Shown here: positions 1-9,404 of the stretch, one piece after another
Layout: the number at the start of each line of letters is the position of its first letter
How positions within the stretch are numbered: position 1 is the first letter of the stretch
Source of the DNA: Saprospiraceae bacterium
GTDB lineage: Bacteria; Bacteroidota; Bacteroidia; Chitinophagales; Saprospiraceae
DNA length: 58,251 nucleotides
Reading direction: 5' to 3'
NCBI GenBank assembly: GCA_020850225.1
Contig: JADZFD010000018.1
Coordinates: 1-58,251, forward strand
The notes under the pieces: model-generated
The model's input: only the letters and a program-made list of their open reading frames with translations
What the model was told of the DNA's origin: nothing
Database searches by the model: none
Position numbers and translations under genes: made by a program

Positions 1-191
1 AGGCAGGAGCAGCTACGTTGAGTGTATATGACATGACAGGTAAGTTGGTAGTAACAAGAAGCATCAGTGCAGTTAAAGGATTGAACAGTGAAGTATTCAC
101 GAAAGATCAGTTAGGTGTAAGTGGTGTTATGTACTACACATTAGAGAGCGGTGATTTCACAGCTACCAAGAAGATGATCATCGTTGAGTAA
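1..191 (+). CDS. C-terminal part of a T9SS type A sorting-domain protein (5' end outside window)
   Basis: An open frame (codons starting at base 3) runs from the window edge to TAA at 189-191. It reads as the last ~62 residues of a T9SS type A C-terminal domain: a SVYDMTGKLV strand, a GVSGVMYYTLESG turn and a final KKMIIVE strand, matching the usual pattern of a phi-x-D-x-x-G-K strand followed by a G-x-Y-x-L hairpin and a basic terminal strand. The parent is therefore probably an exported, surface-attached or secreted protein. Its functional domain lies upstream and cannot be named. A strong terminator follows at 234-269. Confidence 0.8.
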   Translation, partial: AGAATLSVYDMTGKLVVTRSISAVKGLNSEVFTKDQLGVSGVMYYTLESGDFTATKKMIIVE

Positions 192-233
192 TCAGGGATA
201 ATTCTCTGAGCGTTCAACGAACGCATAAAGCTA

Positions 234-269
234 AGGCACACGTTGATTATTCAACGTGTGCCTTTTTTT
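234..269 (+). terminator. Intrinsic terminator after the T9SS gene
   Basis: Perfect 13-bp stem (234-246 with 251-263), loop TTAT, then a run of seven T (263-269). It ends the transcript of the partial gene before it. Confidence 0.85.
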
Positions 270-446
270 GATTTGAATTGTATGATAATTCAACCTATAT
301 TTTATGAATAGTATCAGGATAAGTAGATGATTAATTATGCTTTATAGCTTATTATCGTGTAAAATAATTGCTTGATTTTCAATAGAGTGGATTTATAATG
401 TATTTGCATAACAATTCTTTAACACTATCATATATCAATTTATCAT

Positions 447-454
447 TATCTTTG
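447..454 (+). promoter_or_regulatory. Candidate -7 box for cysS
   Basis: TATCTTTG matches the Bacteroidota -7 consensus TAnnTTTG and lies about 44 bases ahead of the cysS ATG. No convincing -33 TTTG is seen at the usual spacing, so this rests on one box. Confidence 0.4.
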
Positions 455-497
455 CAGCCCATTTTATTATATCAGGAAGCGTAAGATATCAGTGAAC

Positions 498-1982
498 ATG
501 AAAAATCACAATCTGACTATATATAATAGTCTTTCAAGACAAAAGGAAAAATTTGAATCTTTGCATGAAGGTTTTGCCGGAATGTATGTATGTGGTCCTA
601 CAGTATATAATGATGTTCACTTAGGCAATTGCCGTACATTTATAAGTTTTGATGTTATATACAGATATCTTACTTATTTGGGATACACTGTAAGGTATGT
701 GAGAAACATTACGGATGTCGGACATTTGCTGGATGACGGTGAAGACCGGATGTCAAAAGGTGCAAGACTGGATAATCTTGAACCCATGGAAGTAGCTCAG
801 AAGTATACGCTGGGATTTCATCAGATATTGCAGCTTTTTAATACATTACCACCCAGTATTGAGCCCAGAGCTACCGGTCATATTATCGAACAGATTGAAA
901 TGGTGAAAAATATTCTGGACAATGGTTATGCTTATATTATGAACGGCTCTGTATATTTTGATACTGTAAAATTTGCTGAAGTTACGGGAGAATATGGTAA
1001 ACTTTCCGGAAGGATTATTGAAGAATTGCTATCAGAAACAAGAGATAATCTGAAGAATCAGGATGAGAAGCATCATCCATCTGATTTTGCAATTTGGATG
1101 AAGGCAAATGAAGAACATATCATGCGTTGGCCTTCACCCTGGTCAGTAGGATTTCCTGGATGGCACCTGGAGTGTAGTGCTATGAGTACCAAGTATCTGG
1201 GAAAACAGTTTGATATTCACGGTGGTGGCAATGACCTTAAATTTCCACATCATGAAAACGAAATAGCTCAGAATCTGGGCGCATGTAATATACATCCGGC
1301 TAAATATTGGGTACATACAAATATGTTGCTCATGAACGGCAGGAAAATGTCAAAGAGCGATGGAAATACCATCTCTCCCTATGAGTTATTTACTGGCGAA
1401 AGTGTCCATGTATCTAAAGGTTACAGCCCGATGGTTGTACGGTTTTTTATGTTGCAGTCGCATTACAGGTCTACCAATGACTTGACGGACGATGCGCTTC
1501 AGGCAGCAGAAAAGGGATATAAAAGATTGATGGAAGCGTATAAGTCATTAAGTGATCTTTTGTCCGATCATAATAATCCTACTGAACTGGATAGTAGAAT
1601 TAGTGATATTATCAACGGTGCATATGCTGATATGGATGATGACTTTAACACCCCTAGAGCAATAGCAAGATTATTCGAACTGGTAACTATAATCAACAGT
1701 CTTAAAGAAGGACAAATCCGGATTTCTGAAATTTCAGATACTGGAATAAAGACATTAAAATCAGCTTTCGAGACAATAATTTTTGAAATATTCGGTTTAA
1801 AAGAAGAAAACAGTACAAATGACGGTGTAGTTGATGGTTTGATGCAGTTGATAATAGAATTACGGCAGATAGCCAGAACCAATAAAGAATGGACAACAGC
1901 AGATAAAATCAGAGATGGTCTTAATGAGTTGCAAATACAGATAAAAGACGGTAAGGACGGTTCATCCTGGTCTTTTTCATAA
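498..1982 (+). CDS. cysS: Cysteinyl-tRNA synthetase
   Basis: Charges tRNA-Cys with cysteine in the cytoplasm (class I aminoacyl-tRNA synthetase). Numbering from the ATG at 498 (494 aa), the Rossmann catalytic domain carries the zinc-ligand Cys32 in YVCGPTVYND, the HIGH-type signature HLGN at 41-44, the family block GWHLECSAM, a FPHHENEIAQ segment and the KMSKS loop at 283-287. A helical anticodon-binding part follows, ending in the usual TADKIRDGL segment. Length is normal for the family. An in-frame GTG at 492 would add two residues; ATG is preferred. It stands alone between a terminator and a T9SS gene. Its product sets the charged tRNA-Cys level that the metY leader peptides appear to sense. 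Confidence 0.97.
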   Translation: MKNHNLTIYNSLSRQKEKFESLHEGFAGMYVCGPTVYNDVHLGNCRTFISFDVIYRYLTYLGYTVRYVRNITDVGHLLDDGEDRMSKGARLDNLEPMEVAQKYTLGFHQILQLFNTLPPSIEPRATGHIIEQIEMVKNILDNGYAYIMNGSVYFDTVKFAEVTGEYGKLSGRIIEELLSETRDNLKNQDEKHHPSDFAIWMKANEEHIMRWPSPWSVGFPGWHLECSAMSTKYLGKQFDIHGGGNDLKFPHHENEIAQNLGACNIHPAKYWVHTNMLLMNGRKMSKSDGNTISPYELFTGESVHVSKGYSPMVVRFFMLQSHYRSTNDLTDDALQAAEKGYKRLMEAYKSLSDLLSDHNNPTELDSRISDIINGAYADMDDDFNTPRAIARLFELVTIINSLKEGQIRISEISDTGIKTLKSAFETIIFEIFGLKEENSTNDGVVDGLMQLIIELRQIARTNKEWTTADKIRDGLNELQIQIKDGKDGSSWSFS

Positions 1983-2024
1983 AAAATTAACTTATTTTAT
2001 TATATAATTTTATTTAAAAAATCA

Positions 2025-3062
2025 ATGAAGCATTTATTTATAATAATTGGTATTGTGTTATTATCACAAAGCTATAGTGTAGCTCAGGAAGTAAGTGAGA
2101 AAAACTGGACGCTTATTCATGAAAGATTTGCAACCTGGTGTCCATATTGTGGTACCTGGGGTTGGGATTTTAAAAATCAGGTACTCAATGAATTTAAAGA
2201 TGACAATGTTATTTTTATGGCATTGGATTATAGTGGAGAGTTGACAAATTCAGTTGCAAAAGAATTTGATGCTAATTTTACAGGTGCCGGACAACCTATA
2301 TTTTATGTTGATGGTGTAAATATCAATGTATCTTCATCAAATGGAACTACAAAGCTTATAGAAACACGTTCAGAAGTAGATTTTAAAAAGAATGTTCTTC
2401 CATATGCCTGCGTAGGAATTGATGCCAGGTTGGACGAAACAAGTCAATCTGTCACCGCCAATGCTATCGTAAAATTTGTACAGGAAGTTGAAGGTGGAGA
2501 CTATTATTTTGGAATGTACCTCCTGGAAGATGTTAATCATAGTCAGGCAAGTCAGCAGGGTACACCATTACACAAAAATGTATTGGTAAATAATTTTTTA
2601 CCGAATGTATTTAATAATCACCTGATATATGGTAAAGTAGATCAAGGGACTGAATTTAAACTAAGCGGAACTGTCGGAAACGTTAAAGCAGCAAAGGATA
2701 AATACCATGTTCTTGGAGTAATATGGACAAAGAATAATAACAAGTTTTTATTTCATAATGCTTTCATATCAGAAGTAAAATCTACAACGGCTACCAGTGA
2801 TGTAAATAATGTTAATTTTACAGCTTATCAGGCTGAGAGCGGAAAAATTATTGTCAGTTTGGATAAAAATTTTCAATTAAATCCATCTTCTGAATTAATA
2901 CTATCAGATTTATCGGGTAAAGTTATCTATCAGTTGTCAGGCAGTAATCTGACTACTGGGAAAGTACAAATTGACACGAGATATACTCCCGGTTTGCATA
3001 TTGTAACTTTGAAAAACGGTAGTAACCAGACGACCAGTTCAAAAAAGATAATGCTGTTTTAA
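2025..3062 (+). CDS. Secreted thioredoxin-fold (Omp28-like) protein with T9SS type A sorting domain
   Basis: A signal peptide (about residues 1-20, MKHLFIIIGIVLLSQ core) is followed by a thioredoxin-like segment with the motif WCPYCGTW (Cys39 and Cys42), the pattern seen in the Omp28-related family of Bacteroidota outer-surface proteins. A beta-rich middle part follows. The C-terminal ~80 residues form a T9SS type A tail (SELILSDLSGKVIYQLSGSN, then TPGLHIVTLKNG and a KKIMLF end). Probable role: an exported protein with a CxxC site, perhaps a thiol-disulfide function, placed on or outside the outer membrane. Substrate unknown. A bidirectional terminator lies just downstream. Confidence 0.8.
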   Translation: MKHLFIIIGIVLLSQSYSVAQEVSEKNWTLIHERFATWCPYCGTWGWDFKNQVLNEFKDDNVIFMALDYSGELTNSVAKEFDANFTGAGQPIFYVDGVNINVSSSNGTTKLIETRSEVDFKKNVLPYACVGIDARLDETSQSVTANAIVKFVQEVEGGDYYFGMYLLEDVNHSQASQQGTPLHKNVLVNNFLPNVFNNHLIYGKVDQGTEFKLSGTVGNVKAAKDKYHVLGVIWTKNNNKFLFHNAFISEVKSTTATSDVNNVNFTAYQAESGKIIVSLDKNFQLNPSSELILSDLSGKVIYQLSGSNLTTGKVQIDTRYTPGLHIVTLKNGSNQTTSSKKIMLF

Positions 3063-3090
3063 GAAAATAGCTAATACATCGTTTAAAAGA

Positions 3091-3126
3091 ACAAAGGGCT
3101 TGCATTTAGTGAGCCCTTTGTCTTTT
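3091..3126. terminator. Bidirectional intrinsic terminator between convergent genes
   Basis: Ten-base perfect stem (3091-3100 with 3112-3121), 11-base loop, T-rich flanks on both sides. It serves the plus-strand gene ending at 3062 and the minus-strand gene ending at 3143. Confidence 0.75.
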
Positions 3127-3142
3127 ATGCTTACTTTCTACT

Positions 3143-3874
3143 TTATATTATTTTGGAAACCATAAGAGCTTTAATCCTGTCCCAGTAAAATGGAATCAGC
3201 ATTAACATAAAAACTGAAATAACAATAAATTCGAGGGAAACTATATAGTTGGGCCATGGTCCGAGAAGATCATAAAAAGTTGTTCCGGGTGGCTTGGCAT
3301 TCATATACATATAATTCGATTCAAGAAGTACATTTGTAGGGTAAAGTACGGCAGCAAGCAGATTTATACCAATGATGGATCGGACAGCATCTTGCCAAAC
3401 TATCTTCCATCCGATTACCATATTACCATAAAGCGCCCCTAAAATTATAACAGCATGCACCAGCCAGTAACGGATGGCTTCATAGTGAGGCATAGATTCA
3501 GTCAGGGTTGGAGTAAAAATCGATTGGGCACAGCCAGCCATTATCCAGAAAAAAGTTATACCCCAAACGATGCGTAATCTGAATATGTATACTAAAGGCA
3601 TTACCATGGACATCAGATTGCATAAGTGGAGAGGAAGGTCTTCATATGCATGAAAAATTCCAGCTTCAAGTTTATAAAAAACCTTAAACAATTGGGATGC
3701 TGCTCCTAATAAACAAATAAAGATAATATAATTGTATTTCTGTTTTGTAGTCCAGGACTTTTTCCCAAAGTACAAAATACCGGCAATAAATGCTATACAG
3801 GATATAAATGCAATAAGGTGTTCTAATCCGTAATTAACAAATTCTCCGTTGTTTTTTAAAAATAAATCCCACAT
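3143..3874 (-). CDS. TIGR02206 / YwaF-type integral membrane protein
   Basis: 243 residues, almost entirely hydrophobic, with about six to seven predicted membrane spans. The segment LPLHLCN, in a loop after the third span, and the spacing of aromatic helices are typical of the YwaF/TIGR02206 family of inner-membrane proteins, which has no settled function. A TAAATTTG box lies 13 bases upstream of the ATG, implying a very short leader. The start is the first ATG after that box. Confidence 0.75.
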   Translation of the reverse strand: MWDLFLKNNGEFVNYGLEHLIAFISCIAFIAGILYFGKKSWTTKQKYNYIIFICLLGAASQLFKVFYKLEAGIFHAYEDLPLHLCNLMSMVMPLVYIFRLRIVWGITFFWIMAGCAQSIFTPTLTESMPHYEAIRYWLVHAVIILGALYGNMVIGWKIVWQDAVRSIIGINLLAAVLYPTNVLLESNYMYMNAKPPGTTFYDLLGPWPNYIVSLEFIVISVFMLMLIPFYWDRIKALMVSKII

Positions 3875-3887
3875 AAAATTGTTTTGA

Positions 3888-3895
3888 CAAATTTA
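3888..3895 (-). promoter_or_regulatory. Candidate -7 box for the YwaF-type gene
   Basis: On the minus strand this reads TAAATTTG, a match to TAnnTTTG, with the ATG at 3874. No -33 element is evident. Confidence 0.4.
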
Positions 3896-4039
3896 GTTCA
3901 TATCAGTTGAATCACATAATAAGTATGATAAAATTATTTGAGTATTACATCATAATTGAAAATATGGGAACAAATCCAATTGCTTTGGAAAACTATTGAA
4001 TGAAAAAGAAAGATACGATTTTATGAATTATTACGAAAA

Positions 4040-4438
4040 TCACAGTGTTTCAGTATCTATGGATATAGTCCCGGTTAATACCCTGTGTATGGGACATTTG
4101 TCGGCTATCTCATACAATCTTTTTTTTTGAACATCATCCAAATTGCCGGTTAATGTAATTTTTTTGGTAAATACAGTGCTGTTTGTTGCTATATTACGAT
4201 CAAAATCTACATGAACAATGATTTCTTCCAATGGCCAGCCCTTTCTGTCAGCATACATACGCATCGTAATTGAAGAACATGCAGCTAAGGACGATGCAAG
4301 AAGTTGACCGGGATTGGGGCCGGCATCGCCTCCTCCATCAGTTATTGATTCATCTGCTGTTAACTTGTGATTACCGGCTGTAATTTCTGTTTTATATTTT
4401 ATTGTTCGAATATGTGCTGATACATGGTGATTTTCCAT
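4040..4438 (-). CDS. OsmC/Ohr family protein
   Basis: 132-residue OsmC-fold protein. Members are small dimeric thiol peroxidases that reduce organic hydroperoxides, or relatives of unknown substrate. The two family cysteines are present: Cys54 in the helix LAACSSITMRMYADRKG and Cys115 in DKCPIHRVL. The preceding loop GGGDAGPNPGQLLASSL is also typical. The general OsmC form (YhfA-like rather than Ohr) seems likely from the CPIHR context. It is a single gene, divergent from secA. Confidence 0.88.
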   Translation of the reverse strand: MENHHVSAHIRTIKYKTEITAGNHKLTADESITDGGGDAGPNPGQLLASSLAACSSITMRMYADRKGWPLEEIIVHVDFDRNIATNSTVFTKKITLTGNLDDVQKKRLYEIADKCPIHRVLTGTISIDTETL

Positions 4439-5036
4439 ACTGCGTTGTTAAAGTTTGTTAAATATATGTACAGATTAATATTATGATATTATTTTTCAAG
4501 ACTCTAAAGGTAGTGATTATGTGAATAATATTTAGTTTAAAATGATTAAAAATTTTACAAACTCAGAGTGATAGAGGTATTTATTGAGACGTTTGTACAT
4601 TGTTTTGCCATATATTGTGTATAATCTAATGCATATTGCTTTTTATATAAAAACACATATTGTAATATGTGCTATGTATAATAAATTAATATATTGATAT
4701 ATGTATTATTGATTATATATTTTGATATAACCGAAAGCCGACCCACGTCCAAAAAATAACATTAATTTTTTGAAATTGAGGCGAAGACAATGACATTTTG
4801 ACATAAAATTCAGGTTTGGTATAATTTTGGACAAAATATTGCCTGATGACATATAGTATTTTTTTGTATGACGATGGGTACGTATATAATGCATAATTGA
4901 CATATTATCTATATTTGCACCTTAAAAACAAAAGTACTCAAATATTCATTTATGTTGTATGATTGTAAGTTGATTTAACTTATATCTTGAATTAATATTA
5001 GGAATAATTTCAAATTTTAAACGATAAATATAAATA
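4439..5036. other. Intergenic region between osmC-like gene and secA
   Basis: About 600 very AT-rich bases. The only signal I can support is a secA promoter box at 4910-4917. Small open frames here (for example a 65-codon one on the minus strand, 4706-4903) look like chance. No structured RNA was recognised. Confidence 0.5.
4910..4917 (+). promoter_or_regulatory. Candidate -7 box for secA
   Basis: TATATTTG matches TAnnTTTG about 120 bases upstream of the secA start, leaving a leader of roughly 115 bases. Confidence 0.4.
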
Positions 5037-8000
5037 ATGCTGAATTTTATAAAAAATGTTTTTGGTAACAAACAGGAAAAGGATGTTAAGAGTTATAGTG
5101 CCCTGGTTACCAGAACAAATCAGTTTTACAATGAATTTCAAAAGCTATCCAATGATGGATTAAGAAATAAAACGATTGAATTTCAAAACAGAATTAAAGA
5201 AGGTCTGGCAGCCATAGATGTAGATATTGTTGTCCATAAGGAACAGGCTGATCAGGAACCGGATTTCTTGAAAAAAGAAGCTATTTATAATGAGATAGAC
5301 AAGATCAGGAAAGAAAGAGATACGCATCTTGAAGTCATACTCAAAGAGATACTTCCGGAAGCATTTGCAGTAGTCAAGGAGACTGCAAGAAGATTCAAAG
5401 AGAATAGTACGATAGAAGTTACGGCTACGGAGCATGATAAATCCCTGGCAGTCAAGAAAAATTACATCACTATAGAAGGTGACAAAGCAATATGGAAAAA
5501 TTCATGGTTAGCTGCGGGCAATGAAATTACATGGGATATGTTGCATTATGATGTGCAGTTGATAGGCGGAATGGTATTGCATGACGGTAAAATAGCTGAG
5601 ATGGCTACCGGTGAAGGTAAAACACTTGTAGCTACTTTGCCAGCTTATCTGAATGGAATCGCGGGACAAGGAGTACATATCATAACAGTCAATGATTATC
5701 TGGCTCGAAGAGACAGTGAATGGGTAGGTCCGATTTATGAATTTTTGTATCTGACAGTAGATTGTATCGATAAGCACAAACCGCATTCTCCCGAAAGAAT
5801 AGCTGCATATCGGTGTGATATAACTTACGGTACCAATAATGAATTTGGTTTTGACTATCTTAGAGATAATATGGTCAGGGATGTTGATGAACTTGTACAG
5901 CGCAAGCATCACTATGCGATGGTGGATGAGGTGGACTCTGTATTAATTGATGATGCCAGAACGCCATTAATTATTTCAGGACCTGTTCCTCAGGGATTGG
6001 AAGAGCAGGAGTATTTTGAATTGCAGCCTAAGATTGAAAAACTGTTCAATATTCAACGCCAGCAAGCCACTGAATTTTTGGCAGAAGCCAAAAAACTGTT
6101 TAAAGAAGGAAAAACGGGATATAATGAAGACGAAGGAGGTTTGGCATTGTTCAGGGTTTACCGTTCCTTACCTAAATACAGGCCACTGATAAAATATCTG
6201 AGTGAGGAGGGCGTGAAGGTCGTATTACAAAAAACGGAGAATTACTATATGCAGGAGCAAAACAAACATATGCATCTTGCCGATGAACCGCTGTATTTTA
6301 CCATTGATGAAAAAAACAGAAGCGTAGAATTAACTGAAAAAGGAATTGAATACCTTTCCAGGGGAGAAAATGACCCCAACTTTTTTGTTTTACCGGATAT
6401 CACACAACAGATACAAGCATTAACTGAAAGAGAACAGAAAGAAGGTGTCAAGCACAATGAGGAGAAAGAAGCCTTAATTCAGGATTATGCAGTTAAATCC
6501 AGAAGATTGCATGCTACCAGTCAGATGCTGAAAGCCTATACACTTTTTGAAAAGGATCAGGAATATGTTGTTATCAATGAAGAAGTGAAAATCGTTGATG
6601 AACAAACAGGGCGTATGATGGAAGGCAGAAGGTATTCTGATGGATTACATCAGGCTCTTGAGGCCAAGGAAGGTGTCAAAATCGGTGAGATTACTCAAAC
6701 CTACGCTACAGTAACACTTCAGAACTATTTCAGGATGTATCACAAGCTGGCAGGTATGACGGGTACTGCTGAGACTGAAGCCAGTGAGTTTTGGGAGATT
6801 TATAAATTGGATGTGGTGTCTATTCCAACGAATAGACCAATATCAAGAAATGATAAGGAAGACCTGGTATATAAGACAGCAAGAGAGAAGTTCAATGCCG
6901 TAATAGATGAAATTAACCGGTTGACAGACCAGGGAAGACCTGTATTGGTAGGTACTACTTCAGTGGAAGTTTCTGAATTGCTGAGTCGTATGCTTAACCT
7001 TCGGAACATTAAACACAATGTACTGAACGCTAAATTACACCAGCGTGAAGCTGAGATAGTTGCCGAAGCAGGGCAGAGAGGTGCTGTAACTATAGCTACG
7101 AATATGGCGGGTAGGGGAACGGATATCAAGATAGCAGAAATTGTTAAAAATGCAGGCGGTCTTGCCATAATTGCTACTGAACGTCACGATTCCCGACGTG
7201 TAGACAGGCAGCTTAGAGGTCGTGCAGGTCGTCAGGGCGACCCGGGATCTTCACAGTTTTATGTATCATTGGAGGACAATCTGATGCGTCTTTTTCAATC
7301 TGAAAGAATAGCAGGATTAATGGACAAAATGGGACATAAGGATGGTGATGTGATACAGCACAGTATGGTAACCAAATCCATCGAAAGAGCACAGAAAAAA
7401 GTAGAGGAAAATAACTTCGGAATCCGGAAAAGGCTTCTGGAATACGATGACGTTATGAATATTCAAAGAGAGGCTATATATAAAAAGAGAAATAATGCCC
7501 TCCACGGTGACAGATTGTCCGTTGATTTATTCAATATGTTTATCGGTTCTGTTGAATATAATGTGATTTCAAATAAGAATCCCGCCAATTATGAAAATTT
7601 CAAATATGATTGTCTGACGACATTAGGTATTGATCCATCAATCAATGCTGATGAATTCAAATCCATTAATGCGGATAAACTTATCGATGAGTTGTTGGGT
7701 ACAGCATTAAATCAATACAAGGTAAAAAGCCAGCAGATTACAGAAATATTACTTCCTACCATTCAGCAGGTATATGAGCATGAAGGACACAAGTATAAGC
7801 GGATTGCGATACCATTTACAGATGGAAGGAATACTCCACTTCCCATAGCTGCTGATTTAAAACTGGCAGTAGACACCAGGGGAGTGAGTATAATGCGCGA
7901 CATAGAAAAAACGATTACACTTGCCATCATTGATGATCACTGGAAGGAGCACCTTAGAAATATGGATGAACTCAAAGATGCAGTACAGTCAGCTTCTTTT

Positions 8001-8330
8001 GAACAAAAAGACCCGTTGGTCAAATATAAAATCGAAGCATACAACTTGTTTGAAGAACTCATTAACAAGATCAACAGGGATGTAAGCGCCTATTTACTGA
8101 ATGGTAAGTTATTGTTGCAGCGTGAAGTAAGGGAAGCAGAAGTTCAAAAGACAGATTTATCCAAATTGAAAACCAATACGGATGAGGAAGCAATAAGAAA
8201 AGCAGCAGAAGGTGTATCTCAAAAAAGAGAAAAGCCTGAAACATTCAAACGTACAGAACAAAAAGTCGGTAGGAATGAATTGTGCCCATGTGGTAGTGGT
8301 AAGAAATTCAAACATTGTCACGGTGTATAA
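5037..8330 (+). CDS. secA: Preprotein translocase ATPase SecA
   Basis: Motor ATPase that drives unfolded preproteins through SecYEG at the inner membrane. Walker A is TGEGKT at 191-196 and the DEAD-type Walker B is VDEVD at 296-300. A helicase-like second nucleotide-binding half carries TNMAGRGTDI and the DRQLRGRAGRQGDPGSS block, followed by the scaffold/wing domains. The C-terminus ends in a zinc-binding SEC-C motif, CPCGSGKKFKHC. At 1097 residues it is about 200 longer than the E. coli enzyme; the extra length includes an N-terminal acidic/lysine-rich insertion near 60-100 and an insertion after the DEVD region near 320-500, as in other Bacteroidota. ribD starts 15 bases downstream, so the two are probably cotranscribed. 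Confidence 0.97.
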   Translation: MLNFIKNVFGNKQEKDVKSYSALVTRTNQFYNEFQKLSNDGLRNKTIEFQNRIKEGLAAIDVDIVVHKEQADQEPDFLKKEAIYNEIDKIRKERDTHLEVILKEILPEAFAVVKETARRFKENSTIEVTATEHDKSLAVKKNYITIEGDKAIWKNSWLAAGNEITWDMLHYDVQLIGGMVLHDGKIAEMATGEGKTLVATLPAYLNGIAGQGVHIITVNDYLARRDSEWVGPIYEFLYLTVDCIDKHKPHSPERIAAYRCDITYGTNNEFGFDYLRDNMVRDVDELVQRKHHYAMVDEVDSVLIDDARTPLIISGPVPQGLEEQEYFELQPKIEKLFNIQRQQATEFLAEAKKLFKEGKTGYNEDEGGLALFRVYRSLPKYRPLIKYLSEEGVKVVLQKTENYYMQEQNKHMHLADEPLYFTIDEKNRSVELTEKGIEYLSRGENDPNFFVLPDITQQIQALTEREQKEGVKHNEEKEALIQDYAVKSRRLHATSQMLKAYTLFEKDQEYVVINEEVKIVDEQTGRMMEGRRYSDGLHQALEAKEGVKIGEITQTYATVTLQNYFRMYHKLAGMTGTAETEASEFWEIYKLDVVSIPTNRPISRNDKEDLVYKTAREKFNAVIDEINRLTDQGRPVLVGTTSVEVSELLSRMLNLRNIKHNVLNAKLHQREAEIVAEAGQRGAVTIATNMAGRGTDIKIAEIVKNAGGLAIIATERHDSRRVDRQLRGRAGRQGDPGSSQFYVSLEDNLMRLFQSERIAGLMDKMGHKDGDVIQHSMVTKSIERAQKKVEENNFGIRKRLLEYDDVMNIQREAIYKKRNNALHGDRLSVDLFNMFIGSVEYNVISNKNPANYENFKYDCLTTLGIDPSINADEFKSINADKLIDELLGTALNQYKVKSQQITEILLPTIQQVYEHEGHKYKRIAIPFTDGRNTPLPIAADLKLAVDTRGVSIMRDIEKTITLAIIDDHWKEHLRNMDELKDAVQSASFEQKDPLVKYKIEAYNLFEELINKINRDVSAYLLNGKLLLQREVREAEVQKTDLSKLKTNTDEEAIRKAAEGVSQKREKPETFKRTEQKVGRNELCPCGSGKKFKHCHGV

Positions 8331-8345
8331 ATTGACAGTATAATC

Positions 8346-9404
8346 ATGATAAGCCCTGCAGATAGTTCTCCGGATCTAATGTATATGCAGAGAGCATTGA
8401 ATCTTGCTATCAAAGGGTTTGCTGATACCGGTAAAAATCCGATGGTCGGTGCTGTTATTGTCTATGAGCATCGTATTATTGGTGAAGGATATCATGAAAG
8501 ATATGGAGATAAGCATGCTGAAATTAATGCACTGGAGTCTGTATGTCAGGCAGATAAACATCTGATTCAGGGAAGTACGATGTATGTGACACTTGAACCG
8601 TGTTCTCATACAGGGAAAACACCACCTTGTGCCAACAGGATTGTCAAAGAAGGTATCAGAAGGGTAGTGGTCGGAACAAGCGATCCCAATCCGATAGTAA
8701 CAGGAAAAGGTATGGGATATCTCAGAGCAAATGGTTTGTTGGTTGAAATATCGGAATTGCAGGAAGCTTGTGATAAGTTATTAATTAAATTTAAGGCCAA
8801 TCTTGATGGAATACCTTTTATACAACTCAAATGGGCACAATCCAGGAATGGCTATATAGGGATTTCCGGCAAAAACATAAGGCTGTCCAATGGGTTTACA
8901 CGAATACTGACTCACAGGGACAGAAGTATGTTTGATGGTATTTTAATCGGAAAAGGAACGGCAATGACAGATAATCCGGTTTTGGATGACCGGTATTTTG
9001 ATTCCGGAAAACCGGTAAGAATCCTTTTGGATTCTAATCTGGAATTGCCATCTTCATACAGGCTTTTTGACGGAAGTGCTCCGACCTGGATTATTAATAA
9101 GATTAAAAATGATGATTCAGGAAATCCACGCTATATACAATTTGATTCCGGTAATTTGAAGGGTATGCTTCAGTTACTATACCGGTCAGGTATTACGTCA
9201 CTGATTATTGAAGGAGGTGCTAAGGTATTGCAATCTTTTGCAGAAGCTGGAATGTGGCATGTAGCTATGGTTATCAGGACAAAAAAGATATTGGAAGATG
9301 GACTAAAAGCACCACTGATACAAGGTGTAATGAAGGATAGGTTTCAATTGGCAGAAGATGAAGTCCTGATAATTGGAAATGAAAGATTTACAAATGAAAA
9401 ATAA
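8346..9404 (+). CDS. ribD: Bifunctional riboflavin biosynthesis deaminase/reductase RibD
   Basis: Carries out the second and third steps of riboflavin synthesis: deamination of the GTP-derived pyrimidine and NADPH reduction of the ribosyl side chain. The N-terminal deaminase (about 1-150) has the zinc site HAE at 57-59 with Cys86 and Cys95 in LEPCSHTGKTPPC. The C-terminal reductase (about 155-350) has FIQLKWAQSRNG and the IIEGGAKVLQSF segment. It is close behind secA (15 bases) and overlaps the start of nth, so it is the middle gene of a three-gene run. 352 aa is normal. Confidence 0.95.
   Translation: MISPADSSPDLMYMQRALNLAIKGFADTGKNPMVGAVIVYEHRIIGEGYHERYGDKHAEINALESVCQADKHLIQGSTMYVTLEPCSHTGKTPPCANRIVKEGIRRVVVGTSDPNPIVTGKGMGYLRANGLLVEISELQEACDKLLIKFKANLDGIPFIQLKWAQSRNGYIGISGKNIRLSNGFTRILTHRDRSMFDGILIGKGTAMTDNPVLDDRYFDSGKPVRILLDSNLELPSSYRLFDGSAPTWIINKIKNDDSGNPRYIQFDSGNLKGMLQLLYRSGITSLIIEGGAKVLQSFAEAGMWHVAMVIRTKKILEDGLKAPLIQGVMKDRFQLAEDEVLIIGNERFTNEK

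Noticed and set aside
4952..4978. Eight-codon frame in the secA leader as a SecM-like arrest peptide
   Set aside because: It is too short, with no arrest motif or structure near the secA start; nothing beyond chance.
5508..5912. Minus-strand frames inside secA, ribD and thrA
   Set aside because: They lie wholly within well-supported genes on the other strand and show no recognisable domains.
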